Notes: generated by a model from the sequence alone, not told the origin. DNA of 64,000 bases from Bacteroidia bacterium (GCA_030430205.1 JAUIGE010000002.1:62001-126000); one strand, 5' to 3'; counted from the first letter of the stretch, positions 45,201 through 54,537 are shown. A program made the numbers and translations.

Positions 45201-46965
45201 GAAATTCACCTGTCCCGAAGTCCGTCCACGGCCCTACCGGCCCCAAACGCGCTTTCAGCCCCCGCACAGGCTTGCCTGTATGACCGTCGATCACCCGACC
45301 ACGAAATTCTTTTCGCTCTGCGGCATAGCGTGCTATGCTGTCCGCTGGCGCGCTTTCGCGCCAGCTAAATCGCCGCCAGCCATGCGTCAGCATCAGCATA
45401 TCCAGGGCGCTTTGCGCCTTTTCTTCCTTTGGATCAAAGTAAAATTCCGGCTTTTCGATCTTGCCGGTCAGTTCTGACTCGACCAGCATCCAGCTCAGCA
45501 AATTGCTGCTGTGGTCATCAGCGTAGCTGAGCAGTTGGTCATCTACCACGGCGATCGAGAGATCGGTGGCGATGGCTTGTCCCTCGCTGTTTTTGGCAAA
45601 AAGCTCTACTTCTACTTTTTCGCGCGGCAAATATTTTTCCTTATTCGTCCTGATTTCAAGCTGAGCCTGTTGGTCATACTGAACAAAAATCAGGCGCTCA
45701 GCCAGGCCATGGCCTTCCTGGTCTTCGATAGTAATCCGGGCGATGCCCATGGGCAGGCCTTCTGTAAACAGGCGCAGGCTATTCAGGCCTTGCGAAATAC
45801 TATAGCTTTCCCTGTGGTATTCGTGCCCACGCAGGGAGATGACCACATTCACAGACTCGCCTTGTCGGGGCGCTATCAGCCAAAAATTCATGGTCTGGCT
45901 GTCCATGCTTTTGAGATTCAGGGCGTATTCGCTATTTATGGAAGGCAATGGATAGAGCGAATCTATGCCGGCAGGCTCTTCTATTTTGGCAAAATATTGT
46001 TGATCGCCTGCCACATGCAGTTGAAAACTGCCCATGCCCTGATGCAACGAGCGGAAATCTGTGATTTCCTTCCCCTGGCGATCCAGGATTTTGCCCGCCA
46101 CATCGGTGGCTTTGCCTTTGCTGTTCATCGCCTTGAAGGCGATGCGGCTTTTGTGCCAGGGATGCGGCGCTATGCCGCCGCCTTCGGGAAAAAACCGCAG
46201 CTCAAGCTGCTGCATGACGATCGGCACAGCGCGGCTGATAGATTCCCGCTTGCCCTGGTAGGGGATTTTTACCTGCAACATGACATCCTCTGTGCGCAGC
46301 CCTTCAGGTAGCTGAAAGCGAATCAATCCGATGCCGGACTTGCCTGTGGTGGCCATTCCTCCCAATAACTTTTCCCCTGAAGCATATAGCTCAAAGTCAA
46401 AAGCCTGCTCAGCAAGGGGCTTATTTTGGTTGTTTTCTAAACGTACTTCTGCCAGTACTTCATCCCCCGGGCCTACGCCTTCCCGCAAAAATGTGAGCTT
46501 CATCTTCAGGCGGGGCAAAACGGCAGCCTGCACAAAAATTTCTTTGGTGAAAATTTCTGCATCAGCCTCATTCAATTGCCATTTCGTAAAGGCTTTGATG
46601 CGGTACATGCCGCCTACGGCCTGTTCGGCTAGTTGAACATCTCCGGCAGCGATGCCTGCTTCTGCTATCAACCGATGCGCAAAAATCTGTTGCCCCTGTG
46701 GATTTTCAATCTGTACATGCACGATCTCTGAAGGGGTATTTTGGGAAAAATCCTTAGTCGTGCGCAGATGTGCCGCAAACCAAATGGTCTCTCCGGGCTT
46801 GTAGAGCGGTTTGTCGGTCTGTATGTACAGTCGCTCTTGCTCCAGGCCTGGCTGGGACAAAAGTGGAGGGATTTGCAGTTTCGGAAAAATATTTTTCTGG
46901 CGGCTGGAAATCAATAACAAACTGCCAAGGATGAGGAAGGAGAATAACAATCGCCTGGAAATCAT
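42283..46965 (-). CDS. Giant alpha-2-macroglobulin family protein with internal TonB-C-like module
   Basis: A 1560-aa exported protein with signal or anchor MISRRLLFSFLILGSLLLIS and no lipobox. N-terminal macroglobulin domains include ERLYIQTDKPLYKPGETIWF. A CarboxypepD_reg-like stretch (FRGRVIDGHTGKPVRGL) lies near residue 555. Then comes a Pro-rich linker near 660-690, and at about 735-838 a TonB C-terminal-like module with YPDIARDAGIQGMLVVRVLV and VYLPLLKFTPA. The A2M domain follows, with the thioester motif GCFEQ (Cys1093, Gln1096) and the alpha-alpha toroid. It could trap proteases or other attackers in the envelope. The gene is divergent from the NtrC regulator. Confidence 0.92.
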   Translation of the reverse strand: MISRRLLFSFLILGSLLLISSRQKNIFPKLQIPPLLSQPGLEQERLYIQTDKPLYKPGETIWFAAHLRTTKDFSQNTPSEIVHVQIENPQGQQIFAHRLIAEAGIAAGDVQLAEQAVGGMYRIKAFTKWQLNEADAEIFTKEIFVQAAVLPRLKMKLTFLREGVGPGDEVLAEVRLENNQNKPLAEQAFDFELYASGEKLLGGMATTGKSGIGLIRFQLPEGLRTEDVMLQVKIPYQGKRESISRAVPIVMQQLELRFFPEGGGIAPHPWHKSRIAFKAMNSKGKATDVAGKILDRQGKEITDFRSLHQGMGSFQLHVAGDQQYFAKIEEPAGIDSLYPLPSINSEYALNLKSMDSQTMNFWLIAPRQGESVNVVISLRGHEYHRESYSISQGLNSLRLFTEGLPMGIARITIEDQEGHGLAERLIFVQYDQQAQLEIRTNKEKYLPREKVEVELFAKNSEGQAIATDLSIAVVDDQLLSYADDHSSNLLSWMLVESELTGKIEKPEFYFDPKEEKAQSALDMLMLTHGWRRFSWRESAPADSIARYAAERKEFRGRVIDGHTGKPVRGLKARLGPVGPWTDFGTGEFQFTRPENRPQLISLRAEGYRADSLLVPDYASGIIWKLFKTYPAVSPDTVRAFLPKNERMELPSVPGTESFFPPPPEPKTVAFKIPPPPPPVPIAPPQRLKDNLPSKPIEDSPEMVVEDVDFLMDEFAPAESIDETPEEESIIKKDLRWEEEPDINDFIFVSVEPEILNMEQIRKNIGYPDIARDAGIQGMLVVRVLVDESGNYVRHVMIKKVHPVLSQQVEVYLPLLKFTPAIQNNRPIKFWVNIPFRFSLNGGSFPSQSVYKIAPKQLPFHQAREFAFPDYSQASSVTTQTDFRNTLYWNPHLKLDAEGKGKFSFYTSDVITSYRITAEGFGEKGEPFRTEKLLYSQEPLQMDIRLPEALTQGDVLQIPVTLVNRYQQPLYGTLSVTTSPQLERRLFRQACKLAPGEAKTYYLSVQAMLADSANLLVSFENTVNPLHSSHQLQVRERGFPAAWSHQEMRQQAEISFPVQEFIDSSLHLSWVAYPHVMAEILDGMAAMVREPHGCFEQTSSATYPNVLALQLLRNSPRSQPELECTTLGYIEKGYKRLQSFEVGGGGFDWYGRGPAHEVLTAYGLMQFADMQTVWDGVDRQMLRRAVDWLKTRKNGKGGFLHQDRVFGTVAQRDPLGKDLFIVYSLLEAGFAEGFDREIAATTQQALESPHPFLRAMAANILATQENFAMAKVALSAPEGDASLRDDMPMGMGGQSLQAATLALRLQAMLATDQYSPAELEATAHLLRQCRRPSGSFGTTQSTVMALRALSRYEEKFQHAEAGKGTLTIHVNGKVIHASPIQTNADSLVVHALEKHIYTFPAQISVQISGMERPIPWMLRATYKKLQPEAWDGVAPLALAIENASQPVQAGGYYSMFIRLKNTEAKQQASSMARIGIPAGLSPQIWQLKEWMETERIAFYEWEKGYLTFYFYGLKAHQEIVLPLSLKADLAGSFTALPSSSYLYYTPEKRSWLTPLKVDILP

Positions 46966-47132
46966 AGCTATAGGTTTTTGGAAATAAAAAAAGAAAAAAG
47001 GATCGCAGCGGATGTATTGTTTATAGGAGTGAAAGGGGAAAGAAATTCCACAACTGTTCGAAAATGGACACTAATTGTTATATTGGGAGCAGAGAATAGA
47101 GACCGCCTGCGAACAAAAAAACCTTTTTTCTT

Positions 47133-48506
47133 ATGTCGAAAACTGATGGTAAAATCCTGATCATAGATGATGATCCTGAGGTCTTGTTGAGTTTGCAGCT
47201 TTTTTTGAAGCGGCACTTCAGCCTGGTGCAGGCGGAGCGTCATCCGGAGAAGCTGCCTCAGCTGCTGAAAAAGGAAGATTTTGACGTGATTTTGCTGGAT
47301 ATGAATTTCAGTGCGGGCGCTACTGATGGAACCGAAGGCATTCGGTGGCTGAATAAAGTTTTGGGCCTCGCGCCTGCGGCGCATGTCATCATGGTCACGG
47401 CCTACGGCCATATAGAGATGGCCGTCAAGGCCATCAAAGAAGGCGCGAGCGACTTCATCAGCAAGCCATGGGAGAATGAAAAACTGCTGGCTACGGTGAA
47501 AACCAATTTTCACCTCAGCCAATCGCGGCGGGAAGTGCAGAAGCTGGCTTCGCGCCAGGAAATCCTAAACCGCGATGCGGATCAGCCTTTTAGCGAGATC
47601 GTGGGGCAGGCTGCACCTATGCAGGAGGTTTTTTCTACCATCAGCAAAGTCGCCGGCACAGATGCCAATGTGCTGATCCTGGGCGAAAACGGTACCGGCA
47701 AAGAGCTGGTAGCGCGCGCGCTTCACCGCCAATCGCATCGGGCGAAAGAGGTTTTTATCAATGTGGACCTGGGAGCGATCTCCTCCCATCTGTTTGAAAG
47801 TGAGTTGTTTGGGCATACCAAAGGCGCTTTTACCGATGCCTTTGAAGATCGGATCGGCCGCTTTGAAGCGGCGCAGGCTGGCACGCTTTTCCTCGATGAA
47901 ATCGGTAATCTTTCGCTTCCCCTGCAAGCGAAGCTGCTTTCCGCCTTGCAAAGCCGCCGCATCAACCGCGTCGGTTCCAATAAAGAAACGGAGCTGGACA
48001 TCCGCCTGATTTGCGCCACCAATATGCCCATCTATGAGCGCGTGCGCGCCCAGGAGTTTCGTCAGGACCTACTCTACCGCATCAATACGGTCGAAATAAC
48101 CCTGCCTTCTTTGCGTAACCGCATAGAAGACCTGCCCTTATTGGCTGCGCATTTTTTGCAGGGCTATGCCCGCAAATACCAGAAGCCGGGCCTGCGGCTC
48201 GCCGCCAACACCCTCAAAAAATTGCAGAAATACCACTGGCCCGGAAATATCCGCGAGCTGCAGCATGCCCTGGAGCGGGCGGCGATCCTCAGCGAAGGGC
48301 GGGTGCTGCAACCCGAAGATTTTCGCTTTCACATAGATGAAAAGGCCGATGAGGGAGGCGACGAGATTTTGCGCCTGGATGAAGTGGAAAAAAGCGTAAT
48401 CAAAAAGGCTTTGACACGCCACAAAGGCAATATCAGTCAGACAGCCAAGGAGCTGGGCATCACGCGGGCAGCTTTGTACAGAAGGATGGAAAAACATGCT
48501 TTGTGA
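47133..48506 (+). CDS. NtrC-type sigma-54-dependent response regulator
   Basis: A 457-aa regulator. The receiver has IIDDDPEV and phospho-acceptor Asp56 (VILLDMNF). The AAA+ domain has Walker A GENGTGKE near residues 184-191, the sigma-54 contact loop GAFTDA near 231 (the second Gly of the canonical GAFTGA is Asp) and LFLDEIGNLSLPLQAKLL. A Fis-type helix-turn-helix ends the protein (GNISQTAKELGITRAALYRRM). It activates sigma-54 promoters when phosphorylated. No kinase is adjacent; instead xerD follows with TGATG overlap. Confidence 0.94.
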   Translation: MSKTDGKILIIDDDPEVLLSLQLFLKRHFSLVQAERHPEKLPQLLKKEDFDVILLDMNFSAGATDGTEGIRWLNKVLGLAPAAHVIMVTAYGHIEMAVKAIKEGASDFISKPWENEKLLATVKTNFHLSQSRREVQKLASRQEILNRDADQPFSEIVGQAAPMQEVFSTISKVAGTDANVLILGENGTGKELVARALHRQSHRAKEVFINVDLGAISSHLFESELFGHTKGAFTDAFEDRIGRFEAAQAGTLFLDEIGNLSLPLQAKLLSALQSRRINRVGSNKETELDIRLICATNMPIYERVRAQEFRQDLLYRINTVEITLPSLRNRIEDLPLLAAHFLQGYARKYQKPGLRLAANTLKKLQKYHWPGNIRELQHALERAAILSEGRVLQPEDFRFHIDEKADEGGDEILRLDEVEKSVIKKALTRHKGNISQTAKELGITRAALYRRMEKHAL

Positions 48507-49408
48507 TGACCTGGCAGGAAGCATTAAAAGAATATCGTCTGTATCTCAAAATTGAGCGCGGCATTGCGCTCAATACCCAAAAAGCCTATGAGAGCGATCT
48601 GGATCGCTATGTCTATTTTCAGGAGACCGTCAATGATCACAAAGGACCCCAGGGGGTCCTTTTGGAGGATATAAGCGCATTTTTGCGCTTTTTGGTGGAT
48701 GACTGCCTGCTCGGCGAGCGATCACTCGCCCGCAATATCTCCGCCATTCGCTCCCTGCATCAGTTTCTGATGTCAGACGCGCTGATGGAGCATGACCCCA
48801 GTGAGCTGCTGGAGATGCCGCGCTTTGGCCGCAAGCTGCCCGTGGTGCTTTCCATCCCTGAGCTGGAACAGCTTTTTTCCTCCATTGAAGCCAATACGCC
48901 GCTCGGCATCCGCAACCGCGCCATGCTCGAAGTGCTCTACTCCTCCGGCTTGCGCGTGACCGAGCTTGTCAGCCTGGAGCTCTCGCGGGTATTTCCCGAG
49001 GAGGGTTTTTTGCAGATTTTGGGGAAAGGCAACAAAGAGCGGCTGGTGCCCATCGGCCAGCCCGCGCTGGAGGCGCTGATGCACTACCTGCGCGAAGTGC
49101 GCATAGATCAAAAGCCGCAGCACGGCCACGAAGACATCGTCTTCCTCAATCGCCGCGGCCGCGGCCTGACGCGGGTGATGGTCTTCACCATCATCAAAAA
49201 CCTGGCGAAAGAGGCAGGCCTCAAGAAAAATATCAGCCCACATACCTTCCGGCATTCTTTTGCTACCCACCTCATCGAGGGCGGCGCAGACCTGCGCGCA
49301 GTGCAGGACATGCTGGGCCATGAGTCCATCACGACCACGGAGATCTATCTCCACATGGACCGGGAGTACCTCCGGGAAATCCATGCTGAATTTCACCCCC
49401 GGAAGTAG
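48506..49408 (+). CDS. xerD: Site-specific tyrosine recombinase XerD
   Basis: A 300-aa recombinase. The ATG at 48506 overlaps the TGA of the preceding regulator (TGATG). N-terminal SAM-like domain (WQEALKEYRLYLKIERGIALNT). Catalytic residues: Arg in SGLRVTELVSL, Lys in ILGKGNKERLVPIG, His-x-x-Arg in ISPHTFRHSFATHL, His in MLGHESITTTEIY with Tyr in EIYLH. The family resolves chromosome dimers at dif with XerC. The transcript shared with a sigma-54 activator is unusual. Confidence 0.95.
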   Translation: MTWQEALKEYRLYLKIERGIALNTQKAYESDLDRYVYFQETVNDHKGPQGVLLEDISAFLRFLVDDCLLGERSLARNISAIRSLHQFLMSDALMEHDPSELLEMPRFGRKLPVVLSIPELEQLFSSIEANTPLGIRNRAMLEVLYSSGLRVTELVSLELSRVFPEEGFLQILGKGNKERLVPIGQPALEALMHYLREVRIDQKPQHGHEDIVFLNRRGRGLTRVMVFTIIKNLAKEAGLKKNISPHTFRHSFATHLIEGGADLRAVQDMLGHESITTTEIYLHMDREYLREIHAEFHPRK

Positions 49409-49435
49409 AGCGGAAGGGATCAACAGATCGCTTTG

Positions 49436-52216
49436 CTACATCTTCACCTCGCCCGGTGTTTTGCCATATTTTTCGCGGAAGCATTTGACAAAGTAGGCCG
49501 TGCTGCCAAAGCCTGTCTGAAATGCAATTTCAGAGACATTGCCAGCTCCTTGCTGGAGAAGGAGGAGTGCCTGCTCCAGGCGGTAAGCCTGGATAAATTT
49601 GTTGGCGCTGTAGTCCGTCAGCGCTTTGAGCTTGCGGTTGAGGTGGACACGGCTCATGCCGACTGCCTCGGCGAGGCTTTCCACACTTAACTGACTATCA
49701 GTTAGGTGGTTGTGTATGGTGTTTACTATCTTTTCCAAAAAGGCTTTGTCTACGGCATTGGTGCCGGCGGCCTGGGGCTCGATGCGTGGCGCATCCGAAA
49801 AGCGCTGGCGGAGTTGCCTGCGCAGCTCGATGAGGTTGCGGACGCGAACTTCGAGTTCGCGGGTGTCAAAGGGCTTGACGAGGTAGTCATCGGCACCGGT
49901 TTCGAGCCCTCTGAGTTTTTCCTCCTGAGCCGCTTTGGCTGTTAGCAGAATAATGGGAATGTGGCTGGTCCTGGCTTCTTTTTTCAGAATTTCGCAGACT
50001 TCATAGCCGTTTTTGTGGGGCATCATCACATCACTGATGATGAGGTCGGGCAACTGCTCAAGGGCTTTGTCAATCCCTTCCTGGCCATCAACCGCTTCTA
50101 CTACATAGAAGCTATCCCTGAGGTGGCCCCTGATGTACTCACGGACATCCTTATTGTCTTCGATGACCAGGACCAGGGGCAGGCCTGCCGGATTTTCCTG
50201 CCCGGGCAGCCCGGAAATCAGGGAAGGGCTTAGCGCTTCTGCTTTTGGCAATGCCGGGGGCATGTTGTGCCGACTCTGGGAGCTTTTGGCTTTTGGGCTT
50301 ATTTGCTGGGGTTCAAAATGGCTTTTCCCTTTCAGCAACTCAATCTGAAAAGTGCTGCCTTTTCCCTCTATGCTTTCTACCGAAATATTCCCTCCATGCA
50401 ATTTGATCAGCTCTTTCACCATAGCCAGACCTATACCCGTGCCCTCTTGTGCCCGGCTCTCGGAGCTATCCACCTGGTAAAAACGGTCGAAAATATGGGG
50501 AAGCCTGGATTCAGGGATGCCGATGCCCGTATCCCTGATCTGGATTTCTACGGTCTTATCTTTCGCTGTCAGAAGAACAGATATTTCTCCCTGCTCCGGG
50601 GTAAATTTGAAAGCATTGGACAGGAGGTTATAAAAGACTTTCTCCATTTTATCGCTATCCACAAAAAGAGGAATTTCATCCGCTGTACTTTCCACCTTCA
50701 GGCGGATGTGCCTGCTTTCTGCCAGAGATTCAAAAGACATGGCGATGCCTTTGAGCAAAGCGGCAAAATTTTGTTCCTGGACCTCCAACTCCATTTTACC
50801 TGCTTCCAGTTTGGAAAGATCGAGGAGCTGGTTGATAAGTACGAGCAGCCTGTTTGCATTGCGATGTGCGATGTCGAGCACCTGCTTGTCTTTGGGGTCA
50901 TCCTGCTTCTCCATCAGCTCCCGGATCGGATCGAGGATCAGGGTGAGGGGTGTCCGAAATTCGTGAGAGATATTGGCAAAAAAGCGGGATTTGAGCTTGT
51001 CAAGCTCTTCAAAGCGTTTTTTTTCATTGCGGATGGCATTCACTTTGTCAAATAATCCATAAAATAAAATGGCGGAGAAGATCAGCAGTCCGATCTGGAT
51101 GCCGTATTTGACGATTCCCTCAAAAGGGATAAAAAAGGCAAGCCCGAGCACAAAAAAAACCGAACTGACAAAGAGGATACTGATGGAAATCAGCAGGATA
51201 CGCGCCGATTTGTCTTTTTTTCGAGCCAGTAGGAGGACAGGGATGATGATCGAAACGAACCAAAAGAGCAGACCATAATTATGGTATTTTGCGATCCAGT
51301 TGGAGCGGCTAAAAATAAGGGTTGCCAACTGGGGAAAAGCTGCCAGACAAAAGGAAAAAACAGCAAAAAAGACAAAGTAGCGGGGAAAATGAACTTTCAG
51401 CCGGATATATCTGCTGACGAATAAGAAGAGTGAAATGACAATGCCCGATATGATAAACAGCGAAAAAGAAAAGCGGTTGTTTTCAAGGGAAAAGATGTGC
51501 AAATAGTTCAATAACCCATGGATTTCGGGAAAATACAGCCCAAAGAAAAACATGAGCAGGGAGAAATAGATAAATACCCTTTCCCTGAAAACGACAAACA
51601 TAAACATGCTTGCCAGGCAAAAAAGCAGCATGATGCCTGCAAAAAAACTTTGGGTGGTATAGCCATTTATCACCCAGTCAATCAACGGCCTGCTGGGTCT
51701 GGTAAATAATTCCGCCAGGTGTCCTGGCCCCACATTTCTGTTGAAATACACCCGAAAATAGAAGGTTTTCAGCTCTCCAGGCTCGATGCCAAAGGGGAGA
51801 AAATTTTGGGATACGGGTATCGCTTTGGCCTTTAGTTCAACCAAAGCACCGCTTAGCTGCCGCGATATCTCCCGGCCATCTTTGATGGTATACATCCAGA
51901 TGGTGTCGGGCAGGCTGCAAAACATGAAATGGCTGTTTATCGTTTTGTGGCTGGCATTTTTCAGCTGAATCCGCGACCAGACGGCATAAGCTCCCTCTGG
52001 CATCTCCTGAGGCTTTTGGAGCCCAAAGTCAGATTGATGATCTCTCAACACCGCCTCTATATCCAGGGCGCGCTCTGCATCCAGCAGGAAATCTATAGAA
52101 TCCGTGAAATTTATCCGTACTTCTGCTCCAGGCTCAAATACATGTGTGTATAAGCTATCAGATGCTGCGGCAGGAAGTAGGAAAGTCAGGAAAAAAGATA
52201 ACAGCACGATTCGCAT
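49436..52216 (-). CDS. Hybrid two-component system protein: 7TMR-DISM sensor, kinase, receiver and AraC output
   Basis: A 926-aa protein starting at the ATG at 52214-52216 (MRIVLLSFFLTFLLPAAAS signal). Periplasmic 7TMR-DISM extracellular domain to about residue 175, then seven hydrophobic helices (~180-370). Kinase: His418 in ANISHEFRTPLTL and HATPase motifs NLLSNAFKFTP and GTGIGLAMVKELI. Receiver near 680-800: ISDVMMPHKNGYE with Asp729. AraC-type helix-turn-helix at the C-terminus (EAVGMSRVHLNRKLKALT then IAFQTGFGSTAYFVKCFREKYGKTP). All stages of signalling are in one chain. It converges with xerD; downstream targets are unknown. Confidence 0.95.
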   Translation of the reverse strand: MRIVLLSFFLTFLLPAAASDSLYTHVFEPGAEVRINFTDSIDFLLDAERALDIEAVLRDHQSDFGLQKPQEMPEGAYAVWSRIQLKNASHKTINSHFMFCSLPDTIWMYTIKDGREISRQLSGALVELKAKAIPVSQNFLPFGIEPGELKTFYFRVYFNRNVGPGHLAELFTRPSRPLIDWVINGYTTQSFFAGIMLLFCLASMFMFVVFRERVFIYFSLLMFFFGLYFPEIHGLLNYLHIFSLENNRFSFSLFIISGIVISLFLFVSRYIRLKVHFPRYFVFFAVFSFCLAAFPQLATLIFSRSNWIAKYHNYGLLFWFVSIIIPVLLLARKKDKSARILLISISILFVSSVFFVLGLAFFIPFEGIVKYGIQIGLLIFSAILFYGLFDKVNAIRNEKKRFEELDKLKSRFFANISHEFRTPLTLILDPIRELMEKQDDPKDKQVLDIAHRNANRLLVLINQLLDLSKLEAGKMELEVQEQNFAALLKGIAMSFESLAESRHIRLKVESTADEIPLFVDSDKMEKVFYNLLSNAFKFTPEQGEISVLLTAKDKTVEIQIRDTGIGIPESRLPHIFDRFYQVDSSESRAQEGTGIGLAMVKELIKLHGGNISVESIEGKGSTFQIELLKGKSHFEPQQISPKAKSSQSRHNMPPALPKAEALSPSLISGLPGQENPAGLPLVLVIEDNKDVREYIRGHLRDSFYVVEAVDGQEGIDKALEQLPDLIISDVMMPHKNGYEVCEILKKEARTSHIPIILLTAKAAQEEKLRGLETGADDYLVKPFDTRELEVRVRNLIELRRQLRQRFSDAPRIEPQAAGTNAVDKAFLEKIVNTIHNHLTDSQLSVESLAEAVGMSRVHLNRKLKALTDYSANKFIQAYRLEQALLLLQQGAGNVSEIAFQTGFGSTAYFVKCFREKYGKTPGEVKM

Positions 52217-52249
52217 AAAGGGAAGCTTTGCTTCTAATTTATGCAATTT

Positions 52250-53353
52250 TTATACCCGAACATATATCTTCTTTTTGTCGAGCCACCAGCCCGCAGTCCA
52301 GCAAATCAGGCTAAAAGAAATCGCAAAGGCGAAGGAGCCCCAATTGCCCCCGATCCATGCAAAAGCATGTTCATAAATCCATCCATAGGCGCTTTGGCCG
52401 CCTATCCGGAAAAAATCCAGGGCAATGACCAGGTATTGCGAAAGCAAATAGATGAAGAGGGGATTTTTTCCAAAAACATCAAAAAATTTGAAGCTGATCG
52501 CTTTTTCTCTGACATCCGTCAGGTAGGTCAGCAGGCCCATGACCATGAGGCTGAGCCCGACAGTCAGCAGCACGTAAGAGCTGGTCCAGATTTTTTTATT
52601 GACGGGAAAAAGCAAATCCCAGAAGTAGGCGAGCCCGGCGAGAGCTGCGCCTGCCATCATTAAATACGCGATGGTTGGGTAGCTTTTTTCTTTATTCTGA
52701 ATGATAAAAACGCCTGCGAGGTATCCTGCGATAACGTTGACCACTGCGGGGAAAGTGCTTAAAAAGCCTTCAGGATCGAAAGGCAGGCCATCACCCATGT
52801 ACAAATGATTTTCGCCAAAGAGGAAAACATCCAGATGACGTACTGCATTGCCTTCCAGGCTATAATCTCCAAAGCCCCAGAGAACGGCCCAGTAGGCCAG
52901 CAAGATGCCGATGGAGGCAAAGATGAGTTGTCGTTTGTTGAGGAAAAAGACCATCACTGCAGCGAGAAAATAGCAAATAGCTATCCGCTGCAATACGCCC
53001 CAGATCCGCGTTTCGCTGATCGGAAAGCCTACCAGGTCGCCTTCAGGCGACCACTTCACGAAAGGAATCCAGTACATGAGGTAGCCCAAGGCAAAAATGA
53101 TAAGCGTGCGCCTGATGATTTTTCCGGCGACATCCGAAAAGGACTTATCCGCCCAGCGTCGGCGCACAAAAGCAAAAGAGCTACCTACCGCAAAGAGAAA
53201 GGACGGAAACACCCAGTCGGTGGGCGTGAAGCCATGCCAGTCGGCATGTCTCAGCGGCTCAAAAATGGCCTCCCAACTCCCGGGCGTATTGACGACGATC
53301 ATCAGGAAGACAGTCATTCCCCGAAAGACATCGAGGGCTTTGTTTCTGTGCAT
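52250..53353 (-). CDS. HGSNAT-like multipass acyltransferase (DUF5009-type)
   Basis: A 367-aa membrane protein beginning MHRNKALDVFRGMTVFLMIVVNTPGSW, the hallmark of heparan-alpha-glucosaminide N-acetyltransferase relatives. About ten helices follow, with GFTPTDWVFPSFLFAVGSSFAF and RIWGVLQRIAICYFLAA. The human enzyme moves acetyl groups across a membrane onto glucosamine; bacterial members are linked to amino-sugar use (NagX). The substrate here is unknown. It is 9 bp from purM on the same strand, so co-transcription is possible. Confidence 0.88.
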   Translation of the reverse strand: MHRNKALDVFRGMTVFLMIVVNTPGSWEAIFEPLRHADWHGFTPTDWVFPSFLFAVGSSFAFVRRRWADKSFSDVAGKIIRRTLIIFALGYLMYWIPFVKWSPEGDLVGFPISETRIWGVLQRIAICYFLAAVMVFFLNKRQLIFASIGILLAYWAVLWGFGDYSLEGNAVRHLDVFLFGENHLYMGDGLPFDPEGFLSTFPAVVNVIAGYLAGVFIIQNKEKSYPTIAYLMMAGAALAGLAYFWDLLFPVNKKIWTSSYVLLTVGLSLMVMGLLTYLTDVREKAISFKFFDVFGKNPLFIYLLSQYLVIALDFFRIGGQSAYGWIYEHAFAWIGGNWGSFAFAISFSLICWTAGWWLDKKKIYVRV

Positions 53354-53362
53354 GGGCTTGTT

Positions 53363-54526
53363 TTAATAAACAATCACTCCTTCCGGCCCATGGATGCTTA
53401 ATTTATTCTCCGCCGCCGCCTCACAACGGCCCACTATCTGGGCTTCAATCCCAAACTTTCCGGCGATGTCAATGACCGCTTTTGCAGTCTCTGCATCTGT
53501 ATAGACCTCCAGTCTATGGCCCATATTGAAAACCTGGTACATCTCACGCCAGTCCACGCCTGAGGCTTGCTGTATGGTGCGGAAGATAGGAGGGATAGGC
53601 AAAAGGTTGTCCTTGATAACATGCAGCTTTTCGACAAACTTCATCACCTTGGTCTGTCCGCCGCCTGTGCAGTGGATGAGGCCGTGAATCTTGTCAAAGT
53701 GTGTGTCCAGCACTTCCTTCATGACAGGGAGGTAGGTTCGGGTGGGGCTGAGGAGCATTTTTCCGATGGAGACATGTGTCTCTGGATGAACCTCTGTTAA
53801 CTCATGAGGCCCTGCATAGATCAGCTCGTTGGGAACTTCTTTGTCGTAGGATTCGGGGTATTTGGTAAAATAGCTATGGGAGAGGGTGTCGTGGCGGCCA
53901 TTGGTGAGGCCGTTGCTGCCGATACCGCTATTGTAAGCGGTCTCATAGCTGGCTTTGCCAGCGCTGCTGAGGCCGACGATCACAGAGCCTGCGGCTATGC
54001 TTTCATTGGAGATCACCCGCGCACGCGGGATGCGTGCGAAAGCCGTCGCATCATAGATGATGGTGCGCACCAGGTCGCCCACATCGGCGGTTTCACCGCC
54101 TGTGTTGATGGCACCTATGCCAAAGCCTTTCAGCATACCGAAAAAATCCTCCATCCCCATCAGAATCTCCGAGAGTACCTCTTTGGGGATTTTGAATTTG
54201 TTGCGGCCAATGGTATTGGAAAAAAGGAAATTGTCAGTTGCGCCAGCGCAAAGCATATCATCTGTATTCATCACAAGCGCATCCTGCGCGAGATCGCGCC
54301 AGACAGACATATCGCCTGTCTCCTTCCAGTAGATGTATGCGAGGGAGGATTTGGTGCCGGTGCCATCGGCATGCATGATGTTGCAGTAGCTCTCATCTCC
54401 TGCGACCAGGTCGGGCAGGATTTTGCAGAAGGCATTGGCGTAAAGTCCCTTGTCTAGTTTTTGGATGGCAAAATGCACATCTTCTTTGCCGGCGGATACG
54501 CCGCGTTTTGCGTAATTATCGCTCAT
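53363..54526 (-). CDS. purM: Phosphoribosylformylglycinamidine cyclo-ligase
   Basis: A 387-aa enzyme of purine synthesis (FGAM to AIR). Motifs: NIMHADGTGTKSSLAY, ALVMNTDDMLCAGATDNF, INTGGETADVGD, and the C-terminal MGHRLEVYTDAETA. The length is greater than the ~345 aa of E. coli and fits the Bacteroidota form with an N-terminal extension. Last in the same-strand series after the CarD-like gene, with heptamer locus C between them. Confidence 0.95.
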   Translation of the reverse strand: MSDNYAKRGVSAGKEDVHFAIQKLDKGLYANAFCKILPDLVAGDESYCNIMHADGTGTKSSLAYIYWKETGDMSVWRDLAQDALVMNTDDMLCAGATDNFLFSNTIGRNKFKIPKEVLSEILMGMEDFFGMLKGFGIGAINTGGETADVGDLVRTIIYDATAFARIPRARVISNESIAAGSVIVGLSSAGKASYETAYNSGIGSNGLTNGRHDTLSHSYFTKYPESYDKEVPNELIYAGPHELTEVHPETHVSIGKMLLSPTRTYLPVMKEVLDTHFDKIHGLIHCTGGGQTKVMKFVEKLHVIKDNLLPIPPIFRTIQQASGVDWREMYQVFNMGHRLEVYTDAETAKAVIDIAGKFGIEAQIVGRCEAAAENKLSIHGPEGVIVY

Positions 54527-54537
54527 AATTAAAACCG

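Noticed and set aside
45511-46311. 266-residue frame opposite the alpha-2-macroglobulin
   Set aside because: No family motif, and the opposite strand is clearly coding.
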